A DNA stretch of 37,630 bases, taken from the NCBI GenBank assembly GCA_902773995.1, contig CACYGL010000010.1:1-37630 (forward strand). The letters are read 5' to 3'. The notes under the pieces were generated by a model. It had not been told where the DNA came from and made no database searches. It saw only the letters and a list, made by a program, of their open reading frames with translations. How positions within the stretch are numbered: the first letter of the stretch is position 1; each line of letters starts with the position of its first letter. Positions 6,855 to 14,450 of this stretch are shown in pieces. The position numbers and the translations under genes are program-made. The DNA is from an uncultured Coriobacteriaceae bacterium. GTDB taxonomy: Bacteria; Actinomycetota; Coriobacteriia; Coriobacteriales; Atopobiaceae.

Positions 6855-7688
6855 CTAGAGTTCCACCCTCACGACTCTCATCTTCATGATCGCGTCGAAA
6901 TAATGTGCAGTCGCACGCAGGATGGGCTGCACGCCGGCAGACTTTAGGTCGACGTAGCCCGTGAGGTACGGTCGTGACGAGATGTGCAGGCCATCATCCC
7001 ACAGGCAGTCGCGCTCGGGCTTCTCACACGAGAAACGCCCCTCGGCGTCCTCGATGCCCATGGTTCGAAGCGTCCCCTTCATGAGGGTTCGTATGCCAAA
7101 CGAGCCAAGCGTGTCGAACACGAGAACTCCCTGGGGAAATGCCTTTTGGAGGGCAAGTGCGAGGTCTTTCACCTCATCTGTTTTGAGGTACATGAAGACG
7201 CCTGCGGCGAAGAGGAAGACGCCTTCGGAGGCATCGACCTCTGGAATCCATGCGGCGGCGTCCTTGAGGTCTGCGACGAGGTTCCTTTCGCGCTCCATTG
7301 GAGGCACAAGCGCGTTCCTTGCATCGATGACGTCTTGTCGGTCGATGTTATAGAGGCGCATCGAGCCGTTGTCCGCCAGAAGCGGTGTTGCGTCGAGGCC
7401 ACATCCCATGTTGACGACGGCGGCTTGCGGGTGCACCTTGAGGTATGCCTCTATCTCAAAGAGGATGTCGCGGCTGCGTAGGATTCCCTCGAGGGAGCCA
7501 AACTTCCACGCGAGTGAGTCACGCTTTTGGTCAAACTGGCTGACGTCAAAGTCGAGCCTGGTCAGCGCGTCGCGCGCGTAGGGGTCTTGCAAGATTGAGG
7601 GGAAGAGCTCGCTTCCAAGCATACGGCCATAGAGGGGAACAACCAGTGTTTCCTGTACCGTGTTCTTCTCAATGCGAGGTTCCTTCAT
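6855..7688 (-). CDS. SAM-dependent O-methyltransferase, LCM/PPM1 (TcmP-like) family
   Basis: 277 residues. The nucleotide-binding motif is VVNMGCGLDAT (91-101), followed by YNIDRQDVIDARN for the ribose-binding acidic loop. The N-terminal YARDALTRLDFDV and the family's length match the leucine carboxyl methyltransferase-like family (PF04072), whose bacterial members methylate carboxyl groups or hydroxyls of small molecules. The substrate is not predictable. The start is preceded on the minus strand by GAGAGG. It is a single-gene transcript with its own promoter carrying a perfect 7+7 dyad, so it is probably controlled by a repressor. Confidence 0.85.
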   Translation of the reverse strand: MKEPRIEKNTVQETLVVPLYGRMLGSELFPSILQDPYARDALTRLDFDVSQFDQKRDSLAWKFGSLEGILRSRDILFEIEAYLKVHPQAAVVNMGCGLDATPLLADNGSMRLYNIDRQDVIDARNALVPPMERERNLVADLKDAAAWIPEVDASEGVFLFAAGVFMYLKTDEVKDLALALQKAFPQGVLVFDTLGSFGIRTLMKGTLRTMGIEDAEGRFSCEKPERDCLWDDGLHISSRPYLTGYVDLKSAGVQPILRATAHYFDAIMKMRVVRVEL

Positions 7689-7723
7689 GGATGCACCGCG
7701 CCTCTCGTCAAGTTGATGACATA

Positions 7724-7752
7724 AAGTTGGCTAAGACCAACTTGTGTGTCAA
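7724..7752 (-). promoter_or_regulatory. Promoter with operator-like dyad for the methyltransferase gene
   Basis: On the minus strand TTGACA (plus 7747-7752) is a perfect -35 box. Just downstream of it AAGTTGG and CCAACTT (plus 7737-7743 and 7724-7730) form a perfect 7-bp inverted repeat around a 6-base spacer. No good -10 is found at 17 bases, but TTTATG or TATGTC lie after the dyad. A dyad between -35 and -10 is typical of MarR/TetR-type repression; the regulator is not in the window. Confidence 0.45.
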
Positions 7753-7795
7753 CTCCAAAGAGACGCGGTGCAGTGGCTCTGCTGTGTGGCGAGAC

Positions 7796-8845
7796 TTAGT
7801 ACACCATGCCCATGGCCTCGCGGACCTCGTTCAGGGTCTCGTGGGCTATCTCGTTCGCGCGGCGGTTGCCGTCGTGCAGGACGTCCTTCACGTAGTCGAG
7901 GTCGCCGGCGAGCTTCTCGCGACGCTCGCGGATGGGGGCGAAGTACTCGTTCACCACTTCGGTGGTGTAGCGCTTGAGCTGGCCCGCGCCACCCATGCCA
8001 ATCTCGTCGGCGATCTCCTTGGGGTCGCGGCCGCTGCAGATGCCGGCGGTGGTGAGCAGTGCCGAGACGCCCGGGCGCCCCTCTGGGTCAAACGTGATGT
8101 TCCGCTCGGAGTCGGTCTTTGACTTCTTGATGAGCTTCGCCGTCTCCTCGGCAGTCATGGAAAGCGAGATTGCGTTGCCGTAGGACTTGCTCATCTTGCG
8201 GCCGTCAAGGCCCGGCAGCAGCGGCGTCGAGGTGAGAAGGCCAGAGACCTCGGGGAAGACCTTCCCGTAGCGCTCGTTGAAGCGTCGGGCGATCTTCGAG
8301 GTGATCTCGATGTGGGGGAGCTGGTCGCGCCCAACGGGCACGATGTTGCCCTTGCAGAAGAGGATGTCGCAAGCCTGGTGGACGGGATAGGTGAGGAGAA
8401 GCCCCGTGAGGGCGTGGCCGGACGCCGCCTGCTCCGCCTTCACGGTGGGGTTGCGCTCCATCTCGGCCTCGGTCACCAGCGAGAGGAACGGGAGCATCAG
8501 CTGGTTCTCCTCGGGTACCGCGGAGTGGGTGAAGATCATGGTCTTCTCAGGGTCTATCCCACAGGCGAGGTAGTCGATGACCATGTTGTACACGTTGTCG
8601 CGGATGTGCTCGGTAGTGTCGCGGTCGGTGATCACCTGGTAGTCTGCAATGATGATGTTGGTGTTGACGCCCAGGTCCTGAAGGCGCACGCGCTCCTTGA
8701 TGGTGCCAAAGTAGTGGCCTAGGTGCAGCCGGCCCGTGGGCCTGTCGCCCGTGAGCATGGTGTAGTTCTCGGGGTGCTCTGGCAGGTCGGCCTGGATCTG
8801 GTCGCTGCGCTTGAGCGCTGCTTCGTAGCTTCCCTCGTTGGGCAT
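7796..8845 (-). CDS. trpS: Tryptophanyl-tRNA synthetase
   Basis: 349 residues from the ATG at 8845, which has GGAG six bases upstream on the minus strand; a further ATG six codons upstream lacks a ribosome binding site. Class I synthetase that charges tRNA-Trp. The HIGH motif appears as HLGH (41-44) after GDRPTGRL, and KMSKS at 217-221. The full-length catalytic and anticodon-binding regions are present, ending with YVKDVLHDGNRRANEIAHETL, as in bacterial TrpS. I looked for a T-box or trp leader upstream and saw none. Confidence 0.96.
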   Translation of the reverse strand: MPNEGSYEAALKRSDQIQADLPEHPENYTMLTGDRPTGRLHLGHYFGTIKERVRLQDLGVNTNIIIADYQVITDRDTTEHIRDNVYNMVIDYLACGIDPEKTMIFTHSAVPEENQLMLPFLSLVTEAEMERNPTVKAEQAASGHALTGLLLTYPVHQACDILFCKGNIVPVGRDQLPHIEITSKIARRFNERYGKVFPEVSGLLTSTPLLPGLDGRKMSKSYGNAISLSMTAEETAKLIKKSKTDSERNITFDPEGRPGVSALLTTAGICSGRDPKEIADEIGMGGAGQLKRYTTEVVNEYFAPIRERREKLAGDLDYVKDVLHDGNRRANEIAHETLNEVREAMGMVY

Positions 8846-9010
8846 GGTGTCTCCGTCCCTCATGTATGCGTGCCGTGTTTCGGCGGGTATTCACAACTCT
8901 TTATCTTACGGCAAGAGGGCACCTTAGGCAGCGGAGGCCTTGGCCTGCCATGGTGCATCCCCCACCCTCGGGAAGCGTTTCTTGCCGCTCCCCGCAACAT
9001 GGTTGCAAGA

Positions 9011-9041
9011 TTGACAACAAAGACTAGGTGAGAGGGATTAT
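9011..9041 (+). promoter_or_regulatory. Possible promoter of the 5-FCL gene
   Basis: TTGACA at 9011-9016 is a perfect -35 box; GATTAT at 9036-9041 is a fair -10 at a long 19-base spacing. It reads toward the 5-formyltetrahydrofolate cyclo-ligase gene. The wider 8846-9058 stretch also contains a GC-rich hairpin around 8930-8955 and nothing else identifiable. Confidence 0.4.
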
Positions 9042-9058
9042 GGAGTAGAGTAATAGGT

Positions 9059-9138
9059 CGTTGAGAAGGAGGATGCGGTGGCGAGTTCCCAAGGTTCACG
9101 TTGAGAAGGAGGATGCGGTGGCGAGTTCCCAAGGTTCA
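9059..9138 (+). repeat. Perfect 40-bp tandem duplication of a translation start
   Basis: Bases 9059-9098 and 9099-9138 are identical. Each copy holds AAGGAGG, a GTG and the first codons of the cyclo-ligase. Because 40 is not a multiple of three, the upstream copy starts a frame at 9078 that ends after eight codons (MASSQGSR, TGA 9102-9104), 13 bases before the genuine GTG at 9118. The upstream copy thus makes a mini leader frame. Confidence 0.95.
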
Positions 9139-9723
9139 GACGCTGGAAAGACCGCCCTCCGCGAGGAGTACGTTCGCATCCGCACCCGCATTGGCTCGTC
9201 TGCCCGTGCCGCCGCAGACGCCCGCATCCTCTTGAGGCTCGAGCAACTTCCTGCCTGGAGGGATGCCCGTCTCGTCCTCACCTACGTCTCGTTTGGCAGC
9301 GAGGTCGACACTCATGCGCTCATGCAGGCTGCCTGGGCGTCAGGCAAGCGTGTTGCCGCTCCGCGCTGTCGGCCTTCCCATACGCTCGACTTCTTCGAGA
9401 TTTCCTCAGAGGATGACCTGGAGCCGGGCCTTCGCGGTCTCATGGAGCCGTCTCCAGAGTCCGGCCAGCCCCTCACTGCACCGCAGATGGTTGGCTCGGT
9501 GTGCATCGTTCCCGGCCTCGTGTTCGATGCCGATGGCTATCGCATTGGGTATGGCGGGGGCTACTATGACCGCTTCCTGGCGTTCTATCCTGGCGAGAAG
9601 GTCGCGCTCGTACGTGCTCAGCAGCTTTCGGGCAACCCCCTCCCACACGACGCGCACGACATTCCCGTTGACTGGCTGGTGAGTGAGTCTGGCTCCTGGT
9701 GCTGCAACCCCGTGGTGCGATAG
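9118..9723 (+). CDS. 5-formyltetrahydrofolate cyclo-ligase
   Basis: 201 residues from the GTG at 9118 with AAGGAGG at 9106-9112. The frame is open to an ATG at 9073 in the first repeat copy, but that ATG touches its AAGGAGG and is unlikely. The enzyme (MTHFS, YgfA/FAU1 family) uses ATP to convert 5-formyl-THF to 5,10-methenyl-THF. Diagnostic signs are the N-terminal KTALREEYVRIR region and the conserved GYGGGYYDRFL (144-154), followed by the C-terminal PHDAHDIPVDWLVSE. It is a single gene, convergent with aroQ 14 bases downstream. Translation may be tuned by the duplicated start region. Confidence 0.92.
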   Translation: MASSQGSDAGKTALREEYVRIRTRIGSSARAAADARILLRLEQLPAWRDARLVLTYVSFGSEVDTHALMQAAWASGKRVAAPRCRPSHTLDFFEISSEDDLEPGLRGLMEPSPESGQPLTAPQMVGSVCIVPGLVFDADGYRIGYGGGYYDRFLAFYPGEKVALVRAQQLSGNPLPHDAHDIPVDWLVSESGSWCCNPVVR

Positions 9724-9737
9724 CGCGGCGAGCCTGG

Positions 9738-10673
9738 CTACGCCTTTGCTTCGCTGGGGTGATCGCGCAGGTAGGCGGCCATGTCGTTGATTGCCTTGCG
9801 GTAGCCCTCGAGTCCCAGGCCCACGATCGTCTCGAAGCAGGCAGCCCGGACGTAGGAGACCTGGCGGAAGTCCTCGCGCTCGTCGACCTTCGAGATGTGG
9901 ACCTCGATGGTGGGGATGGCAACTGACTTCAGGGCGTCGAGAAGCGCAACCGACGTGTGGGTATAGGCGGCCGGGTTGATGACTATGCCATCGAACTCGC
10001 CGTACGCGGCCTGGATGACGTCGACCATGTCGCCCTCGTGGTTGGACTGGAAGCAGCGGCACTCGGCAAAGCCCGCCTCTCGCGCGGCGGTGCGGCAGAG
10101 GCGCACGAGGTCGGCATAGGTCTTGCGGCCGTAGATCTTTGGCTCGCGCACGCCCAGCATGTTTATGTTGGGCCCGTTGACGACCAGGAGCCGGTGAGTT
10201 CCAGCGCTGCTCGTGGCCTCGAGTAGAGAAGCGAGCTCCTCGATGTCGTCCTCGTCGTCTTGGGCGCTCGCGGAGGGCTCGACACGCGACGATGCCAGGG
10301 GCTTCTTGGCCGCAACGGCAGCTCGAACCGCCTTGGGGATGGGTGCGTGGTCGTTGATCTGCACGCTTATCGAGTCCTCGGGGGCAGAGGATGAGTCACG
10401 AAACGCCGAGTAGCTTGGCTGGATACCGGTGAGCTCGACAATCTCGTTGCTCACCTCGTTGATGGAGCCGGGCCCGAATACTATCTCGACGCCGTTGGTA
10501 CCACGTCGAACGGTCCCAAGAACGCCTTTGATGGAGCGGAGGCTGCTCATGTCGATAAGATCCGGCTTCTCGGTGAGAATCCTGAGTCTCGTCATGCAGA
10601 TGTCGTTTGCCTTGACGTTCCGCTTGCCTCCGAGTGCCTCGAGGACCTGCTCGGCGACATCCGTCTTTGCCAT
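9738..10673 (-). CDS. aroQ: Type II 3-dehydroquinate dehydratase with N-terminal PTS EIIB domain
   Basis: 311 residues from the ATG at 10673 (AGAAAGG ten bases upstream); ordinary AroQ is about 145-150 residues. Residues ~3-82 match the glucose-type EIIB domain, with LEALGGKRNVKANDICMTRLR: Cys26 and TRLR are the phosphocysteine site of PTS EIIB. A low-complexity linker with an acidic run (QDDEDDIEE) follows to ~159. Residues ~160-311 are AroQ: NGPNINMLG, catalytic Tyr in KIYGRKTY, NPAAYTHTS, and VHISKVDEREDFRQVS, where the usual Asn after Ser is Lys. It removes water from 3-dehydroquinate. No EIIA or EIIC is nearby, so EIIB probably senses PTS state, an inference. It has its own promoter, apart from the aro operon. 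Confidence 0.9.
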   Translation of the reverse strand: MAKTDVAEQVLEALGGKRNVKANDICMTRLRILTEKPDLIDMSSLRSIKGVLGTVRRGTNGVEIVFGPGSINEVSNEIVELTGIQPSYSAFRDSSSAPEDSISVQINDHAPIPKAVRAAVAAKKPLASSRVEPSASAQDDEDDIEELASLLEATSSAGTHRLLVVNGPNINMLGVREPKIYGRKTYADLVRLCRTAAREAGFAECRCFQSNHEGDMVDVIQAAYGEFDGIVINPAAYTHTSVALLDALKSVAIPTIEVHISKVDEREDFRQVSYVRAACFETIVGLGLEGYRKAINDMAAYLRDHPSEAKA

Positions 10674-10769
10674 TGCGCCCAAACCTTTCTTTGTGCGGCG
10701 CACTGCTCAAAAAGGCCCTCTCCCCAAGGCCTCCCATCGCTGCCCCACTTGTTCAAATGTGTTGGAGAA

Positions 10770-10790
10770 AGTATAGGGCTAGTGCAGCTA
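10770..10790 (-). promoter_or_regulatory. Possible aroQ promoter
   Basis: On the minus strand TATACT (plus 10770-10775) is a good -10 box about 95 bases before the aroQ start. GTGACG some 15 bases further upstream is a weak -35 candidate at a short spacing. Confidence 0.35.
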
Positions 10791-10838
10791 CGTCACGTTG
10801 TTTGGTTGGGGCGGAGTCCGTAGACGTTACCCATTCTC

Positions 10839-10880
10839 GGCGGGCGGAGCCGAATTGAATATGTCGGTTTCCCGCCCGCC
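10839..10880 (-). terminator. GC-rich hairpin ending the aro operon
   Basis: GGCGGGCGG (10839-10847) pairs with CCGCCCGCC, and the inner AGCCGA pairs with TCGGTT, around an AT-rich loop (about 10854-10863). It lies 17 bases past the aroE-aroK stop in the direction of transcription. No T-run follows, so it may need a factor or act as an mRNA 3' end. Confidence 0.55.
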
Positions 10881-10896
10881 TGGCCATCCCCGAGGA

Positions 10897-12195
10897 TCAG
10901 AGCCCCAGGAGCTCTTGGATCGCGCGAGCGTTTCCAGCGGGCGAACCGGTCGAGACGAGCGTCTCGTCTGCCCATGCGTGGTAGGCACCCATGCGCTCGC
11001 GAGCGAGTGCCTCGACTCCGCGTGCCGCGGAAACGGGCCTTCCAGAAGTCTCGAGTTCGGAGATCGGTCGGTCGATGAAGACGATCGTTCCATTCTGATG
11101 CAGCAGGTCGTAGTTCGACTCACGGGTGACCACGCCACCACCGCACGCGATCACGAGGCCGGAGCGCGCGCCATACTCGCCCGTGACCTCGGACTCGACG
11201 CGACGGAACTCCGCCTCGCCCTGCGTCTTGATGATGGCAGAGGGGCTCGTGCCCGTGTTTGCCTCGATGGCGTCGTCGATGTCCACGAACGGGCGTCCCA
11301 GAATGCGGGCGAGGCGCTTTCCGGTGGTTGTCTTGCCGCAGCCGGGCATGCCGATGAGGACCACGTTGGTGGTCTCGGCAAGGATCTGACGCTCGATGTC
11401 ATCGACGAGAGAGACGTCGAGCGAGCGACCCTGGAAGAGTTCGCTTGAGCGGAGCGCCTGCGCCACGAGCATGGAGAGACCCGTCTCAGCGGGAATCCCA
11501 AGGCGCTCTGCGGCGAGCACGATGCCCGTGCGCGTTGGGTTGTAGATAACGTCGAGAACGCCAGCAAGGTTGTGCAACCGTGCGAGGTCATTCTCGGGAA
11601 CGGGCGTCGCCGGGCAGTTGGGATACATGCCAACAGGCGTTGCGTTGACGACGAGAACCGCATCGGCATGACGCGCAACAAGCGTCTCGTAGGTGTCCTC
11701 GCCTTTCCTGGAGATGACGGAGACGCGGGCGTCTGCGTCCTCGAGCGCCGCCTGAACCGCCGCGCTCGCACCGCCGCTTCCAAGGACGAGGGCGGGCTTG
11801 TCGGCGAGAAGAGCCTGCGGGGTCGTCTTCAGCTTGCGCTCGCAGAAGCGCTGGAGCATGAGCGAGAAGCCAAGGACGTCGGTATTCTCGGCAAAGATCG
11901 TACCGTCCGCGCGGCGCACGAGGGTGTTCGCGGCGCCCAGGCGCTCAACGCGCGCAGAGCGCTCGTCTGCCAGGCGCGCGGCATCGCGCTTGTAGGGGAT
12001 TGTGACGTTGAGACCGCGCCAGGCGCCCTGGCGGATGAAGCCAGCCACGTCCTCCGGCTCGCGCTCGAAGAGCTCGTAGGGCACGCTGCCAAGGGAGGTG
12101 TGGATGCGCGGCGACCAGCTGTGGCCGAGCTTTCTTCCCAGCAGACCGAAGGACTCCGTGCCAGAGCCGGGCTGCGGCATGCTTTGCGAAGGCAT
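10897..12195 (-). CDS. aroE-aroK: Bifunctional shikimate dehydrogenase / shikimate kinase
   Basis: 432 residues; start directly follows the pheA stop, with GGAGGTG six bases upstream. Residues ~14-270 are shikimate dehydrogenase: LGHSWSPRIH substrate loop, catalytic Lys69 in NVTIPYK, Asp106 in ENTD, NADP-binding GSGGAS (139-144), and NATPVGM. Residues ~276-432 are shikimate kinase: P-loop GMPGCGKT (282-289), DIDD (305-308), the FRRVE region and CGGGVV. The fusion links step 4 (3-dehydroshikimate to shikimate) and step 5 (shikimate 3-phosphate) of the pathway in one chain. It is the last gene of the operon. Both active-site sets look intact. Confidence 0.93.
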   Translation of the reverse strand: MPSQSMPQPGSGTESFGLLGRKLGHSWSPRIHTSLGSVPYELFEREPEDVAGFIRQGAWRGLNVTIPYKRDAARLADERSARVERLGAANTLVRRADGTIFAENTDVLGFSLMLQRFCERKLKTTPQALLADKPALVLGSGGASAAVQAALEDADARVSVISRKGEDTYETLVARHADAVLVVNATPVGMYPNCPATPVPENDLARLHNLAGVLDVIYNPTRTGIVLAAERLGIPAETGLSMLVAQALRSSELFQGRSLDVSLVDDIERQILAETTNVVLIGMPGCGKTTTGKRLARILGRPFVDIDDAIEANTGTSPSAIIKTQGEAEFRRVESEVTGEYGARSGLVIACGGGVVTRESNYDLLHQNGTIVFIDRPISELETSGRPVSAARGVEALARERMGAYHAWADETLVSTGSPAGNARAIQELLGL

Positions 12196-13344
12196 CTAGA
12201 GCACCTCCGAGTAGCTTCCGAGGTAGCGGCACTCCTCGCAGGCGTCGCCGATGGTCGCCATGAGGGTTCGGAACTCAGGGGCCGTGACCGGGCACTCCAC
12301 GTCGAAGTAGAACATGAACTCGAAGTCTCGCCCAGGGATGGGGCGGCTCTCGAGCTTGATGATGTTGATGTCGAGCGCGTAGAACTTCGCGAGGACCTTG
12401 AAGAGGCTTCCGGGCTGGTGGTCGACGACGATCATGAGAGAAGTGCGGTCTGCGCCGGGGTAGACCTCGAGAGACTTGGAAATGCAGGCGAAGCGCGTGT
12501 AGTTGTCGTCCCTGTCCTGGACGTCCCTCATGAGCACGTCGAGGCCGTAGAGCTGGGCGCATGCGCGGCTCGAGAGGGCGGCGACGTCGGTGCGGTCGCT
12601 CTCGGCGACGCTCTTCGCGGCCATCGCGGTGTTCTCGACCACGTGGGGCGTGAGGCCCATGCGCTCGATGAAGGCAGCGCACTGGTTGATGGCCTGCTCA
12701 TGGCTGTAGACGTCTTGAATCTGGTCGACGGTCGTCCCGGGCTTGGCAAGCAGGTTGTGGTCGATCTTCACGCGCGTGGTGCGCACGACGTGGAAGTCGT
12801 GCTGCATCATGAGGTCATAGACCTTGTTCACGGAACCTGCCGTCGAGTTCTCGATGGGAAGCACCCCATAGCGCGAGAAGTCCGACTCGACGGCGCGAAA
12901 GACTCCCTCGAAGGACTCGAAGTACGAGATGAGCGGGTGCTTGAAGATTCGGTCGGCGGCAAACTGGGAGTAGGCGCCCTCGACGCCCTGGCAGGCAACG
13001 TACGCGTCGCGGGGAAAGAGGTCGGCGGTCTTCTCGCGCGCCTGGTCGATCTTCGCCAGAATCGCTGGCGCATGGTCGGCGGCGAGACGCTTACCCTGGT
13101 GTGCGCGCGACGCCTCCATGAGGAGCTGGAAGAGGACCTCGGTGTAGGTCCTCATGTCCTCTGGGGCCCTGTCCGCGAGGGCCGCCATGTGCTCTCGCTC
13201 GCGAGAGCGGTCGAGCACGGGCAGGTTGTTGGCGCGCTTGTAGGCGGCCACGCGCTCCGCGCAGTCCATGCGGCGCTCGAAGAGGTCGAGGATGGAGCTG
13301 TCTATGTCGTCAATCTCATGACGGATGTCCGAGAGGTCTTCCAT
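12196..13344 (-). CDS. pheA: Bifunctional chorismate mutase / prephenate dehydratase
   Basis: 382 residues from the ATG at 13344, with GGAG nine bases upstream; the open frame upstream overlaps aroC and is low-complexity. Residues 1-85 are an AroQ-type helical chorismate mutase (IRHEIDDIDSSILDLFERR). Residues ~105-285 are prephenate dehydratase with QGVEGAYSQ, IENSTAGSV and the catalytic NYTRF. The C-terminal ACT domain (~295-375) retains ESRP, part of the phenylalanine-binding feedback site. It makes phenylpyruvate from chorismate and is probably inhibited by Phe. It lies between aroC and aroE-aroK in the shikimate operon. Confidence 0.94.
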   Translation of the reverse strand: MEDLSDIRHEIDDIDSSILDLFERRMDCAERVAAYKRANNLPVLDRSREREHMAALADRAPEDMRTYTEVLFQLLMEASRAHQGKRLAADHAPAILAKIDQAREKTADLFPRDAYVACQGVEGAYSQFAADRIFKHPLISYFESFEGVFRAVESDFSRYGVLPIENSTAGSVNKVYDLMMQHDFHVVRTTRVKIDHNLLAKPGTTVDQIQDVYSHEQAINQCAAFIERMGLTPHVVENTAMAAKSVAESDRTDVAALSSRACAQLYGLDVLMRDVQDRDDNYTRFACISKSLEVYPGADRTSLMIVVDHQPGSLFKVLAKFYALDINIIKLESRPIPGRDFEFMFYFDVECPVTAPEFRTLMATIGDACEECRYLGSYSEVL

Positions 13345-13387
13345 GGGGCGAATCTCCGGTTCTTTGTGAGGAGGCAATGGTGCGGTG

Positions 13388-14448
13388 CTATTCGGCGGGG
13401 TAGCTGAGCAGGGCGTCGAGGAGCACGAGGGCGCAGACGGCCTCGGCAACGGGAACGGCGCGCGTGGCGACGCACGGGTCATGTCGTCCGTGGACGCTGA
13501 GCTTGGCGTTCGTGCCGCTCTCCAGGTCGACGGAGTCCTGCTCGCGCGAGATTGAGGAGGTCGGCTTCATCGCGATCCTGAAGAGGATGGGGGCTCCGGT
13601 TGTGATGCCGCCGAGAATCCCGCCGGCGTTGTTGGTCCTTGGGGTGGGGCTGCCGTCGCGCATCTCGTACGGGTCGTTGTTCTCGCTGCCGTGGAGACGG
13701 GCCGCCTCGAAGCCACGCCCGAACTCGATGCCCTTGACGGCCGGAATGCCGAAGGCGGCGCGGGCGAGCATGTTCTCGATGCCGTCGAACATGGGGGAGC
13801 CGGCTCCTGCGGGCATGCCGCAGGCCACGCACTCGATCACGCCGCCAACGGAGTCGAGGCTGCGGGGAAACGCGGGCCGGACGCGAGCGTGTCGAGCTGC
13901 TCGGCGAGGTGCGCCTGGGCAGCGGGGGAGTTGTCGAGGGCATCGAAGCGCTCGTCCTCGACGTTGGCAACGGAGAGCAGGTGGGCTCCAATGCGCACGC
14001 CGCGCGCCGTGAGCGCCTGGAGGGCGATGCCGCCCGCTACGCACAAAGGCGCGGTAAGGCGGCCAGAGAAATGCCCGCCTCCGGGGACGTCCTGGTTGCC
14101 GTGCCACTTCTCCCATGCGGTGAGGTCGGCGTGGCCGGGACGCGGCACCTTGAGGAGGTTGTCGTAGTCGCCCGAGCGCGTGTTGGTGTTCTCGATGACG
14201 GCGGCAAGGGGAGCCCCACAGGTGGCACCGTGGACGTTGAGACCGCTCACGATGCGGGGGCGGTCCTCCTCGCGGCGGGGCGTGGTCCAGCTGCCCTGGC
14301 CGGGTGCGCGGCGTGCCATGAAGGCAGCAAGGGCGTCCTGGTCAACAACAATGCCCGAGGGCAGGCCCTCGACAACGCAGCCAATGGCGGGGGAGTGAGA
14401 CTGTCCAAACACGGTGACACGGAGCGTCTGTCCAAAGCTCGAGGGCAT
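13388..14448 (-). pseudogene. aroC: Chorismate synthase with a -1 frame break
   Basis: Two overlapping frames together encode one chorismate synthase of about 353 residues. The N-terminal half starts at ATG 14448 (AGGAAGG upstream) with RVTVFGQSHSPAIGC and GGGHFSGRLTAPLC, then runs out at 13837. The C-terminal half, in the -1 frame, resumes with DSVGGVIECVACGMPAG and continues through GRHDPC to 13388. The switch falls at TTTCCCC on the coding strand (plus 13864-13870): one more C, or a -1 slip, joins RFP to RSLDSVGG. The enzyme makes chorismate from EPSP using reduced FMN. As read the gene is disrupted; a sequencing indel, a real mutation or programmed frameshifting would each explain it. Flanking aro genes are intact. 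Confidence 0.85.
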
Positions 14449-14450
14449 GT

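Noticed and set aside
8846..9010. T-box or trp leader upstream of trpS
   Set aside because: No T-box sequence, specifier structure or Trp-rich leader peptide could be found.
9073..9117. ATG at 9073 as the cyclo-ligase start
   Set aside because: It abuts AAGGAGG with no spacer and would add a sequence produced by the duplication; GTG 9118 has correct spacing.
11572..13407. 611-codon plus-strand frame opposite the aro genes
   Set aside because: Antisense shadow rich in Glu, Val and Arg, with no recognisable domain; both genes beneath it are well-supported enzymes.
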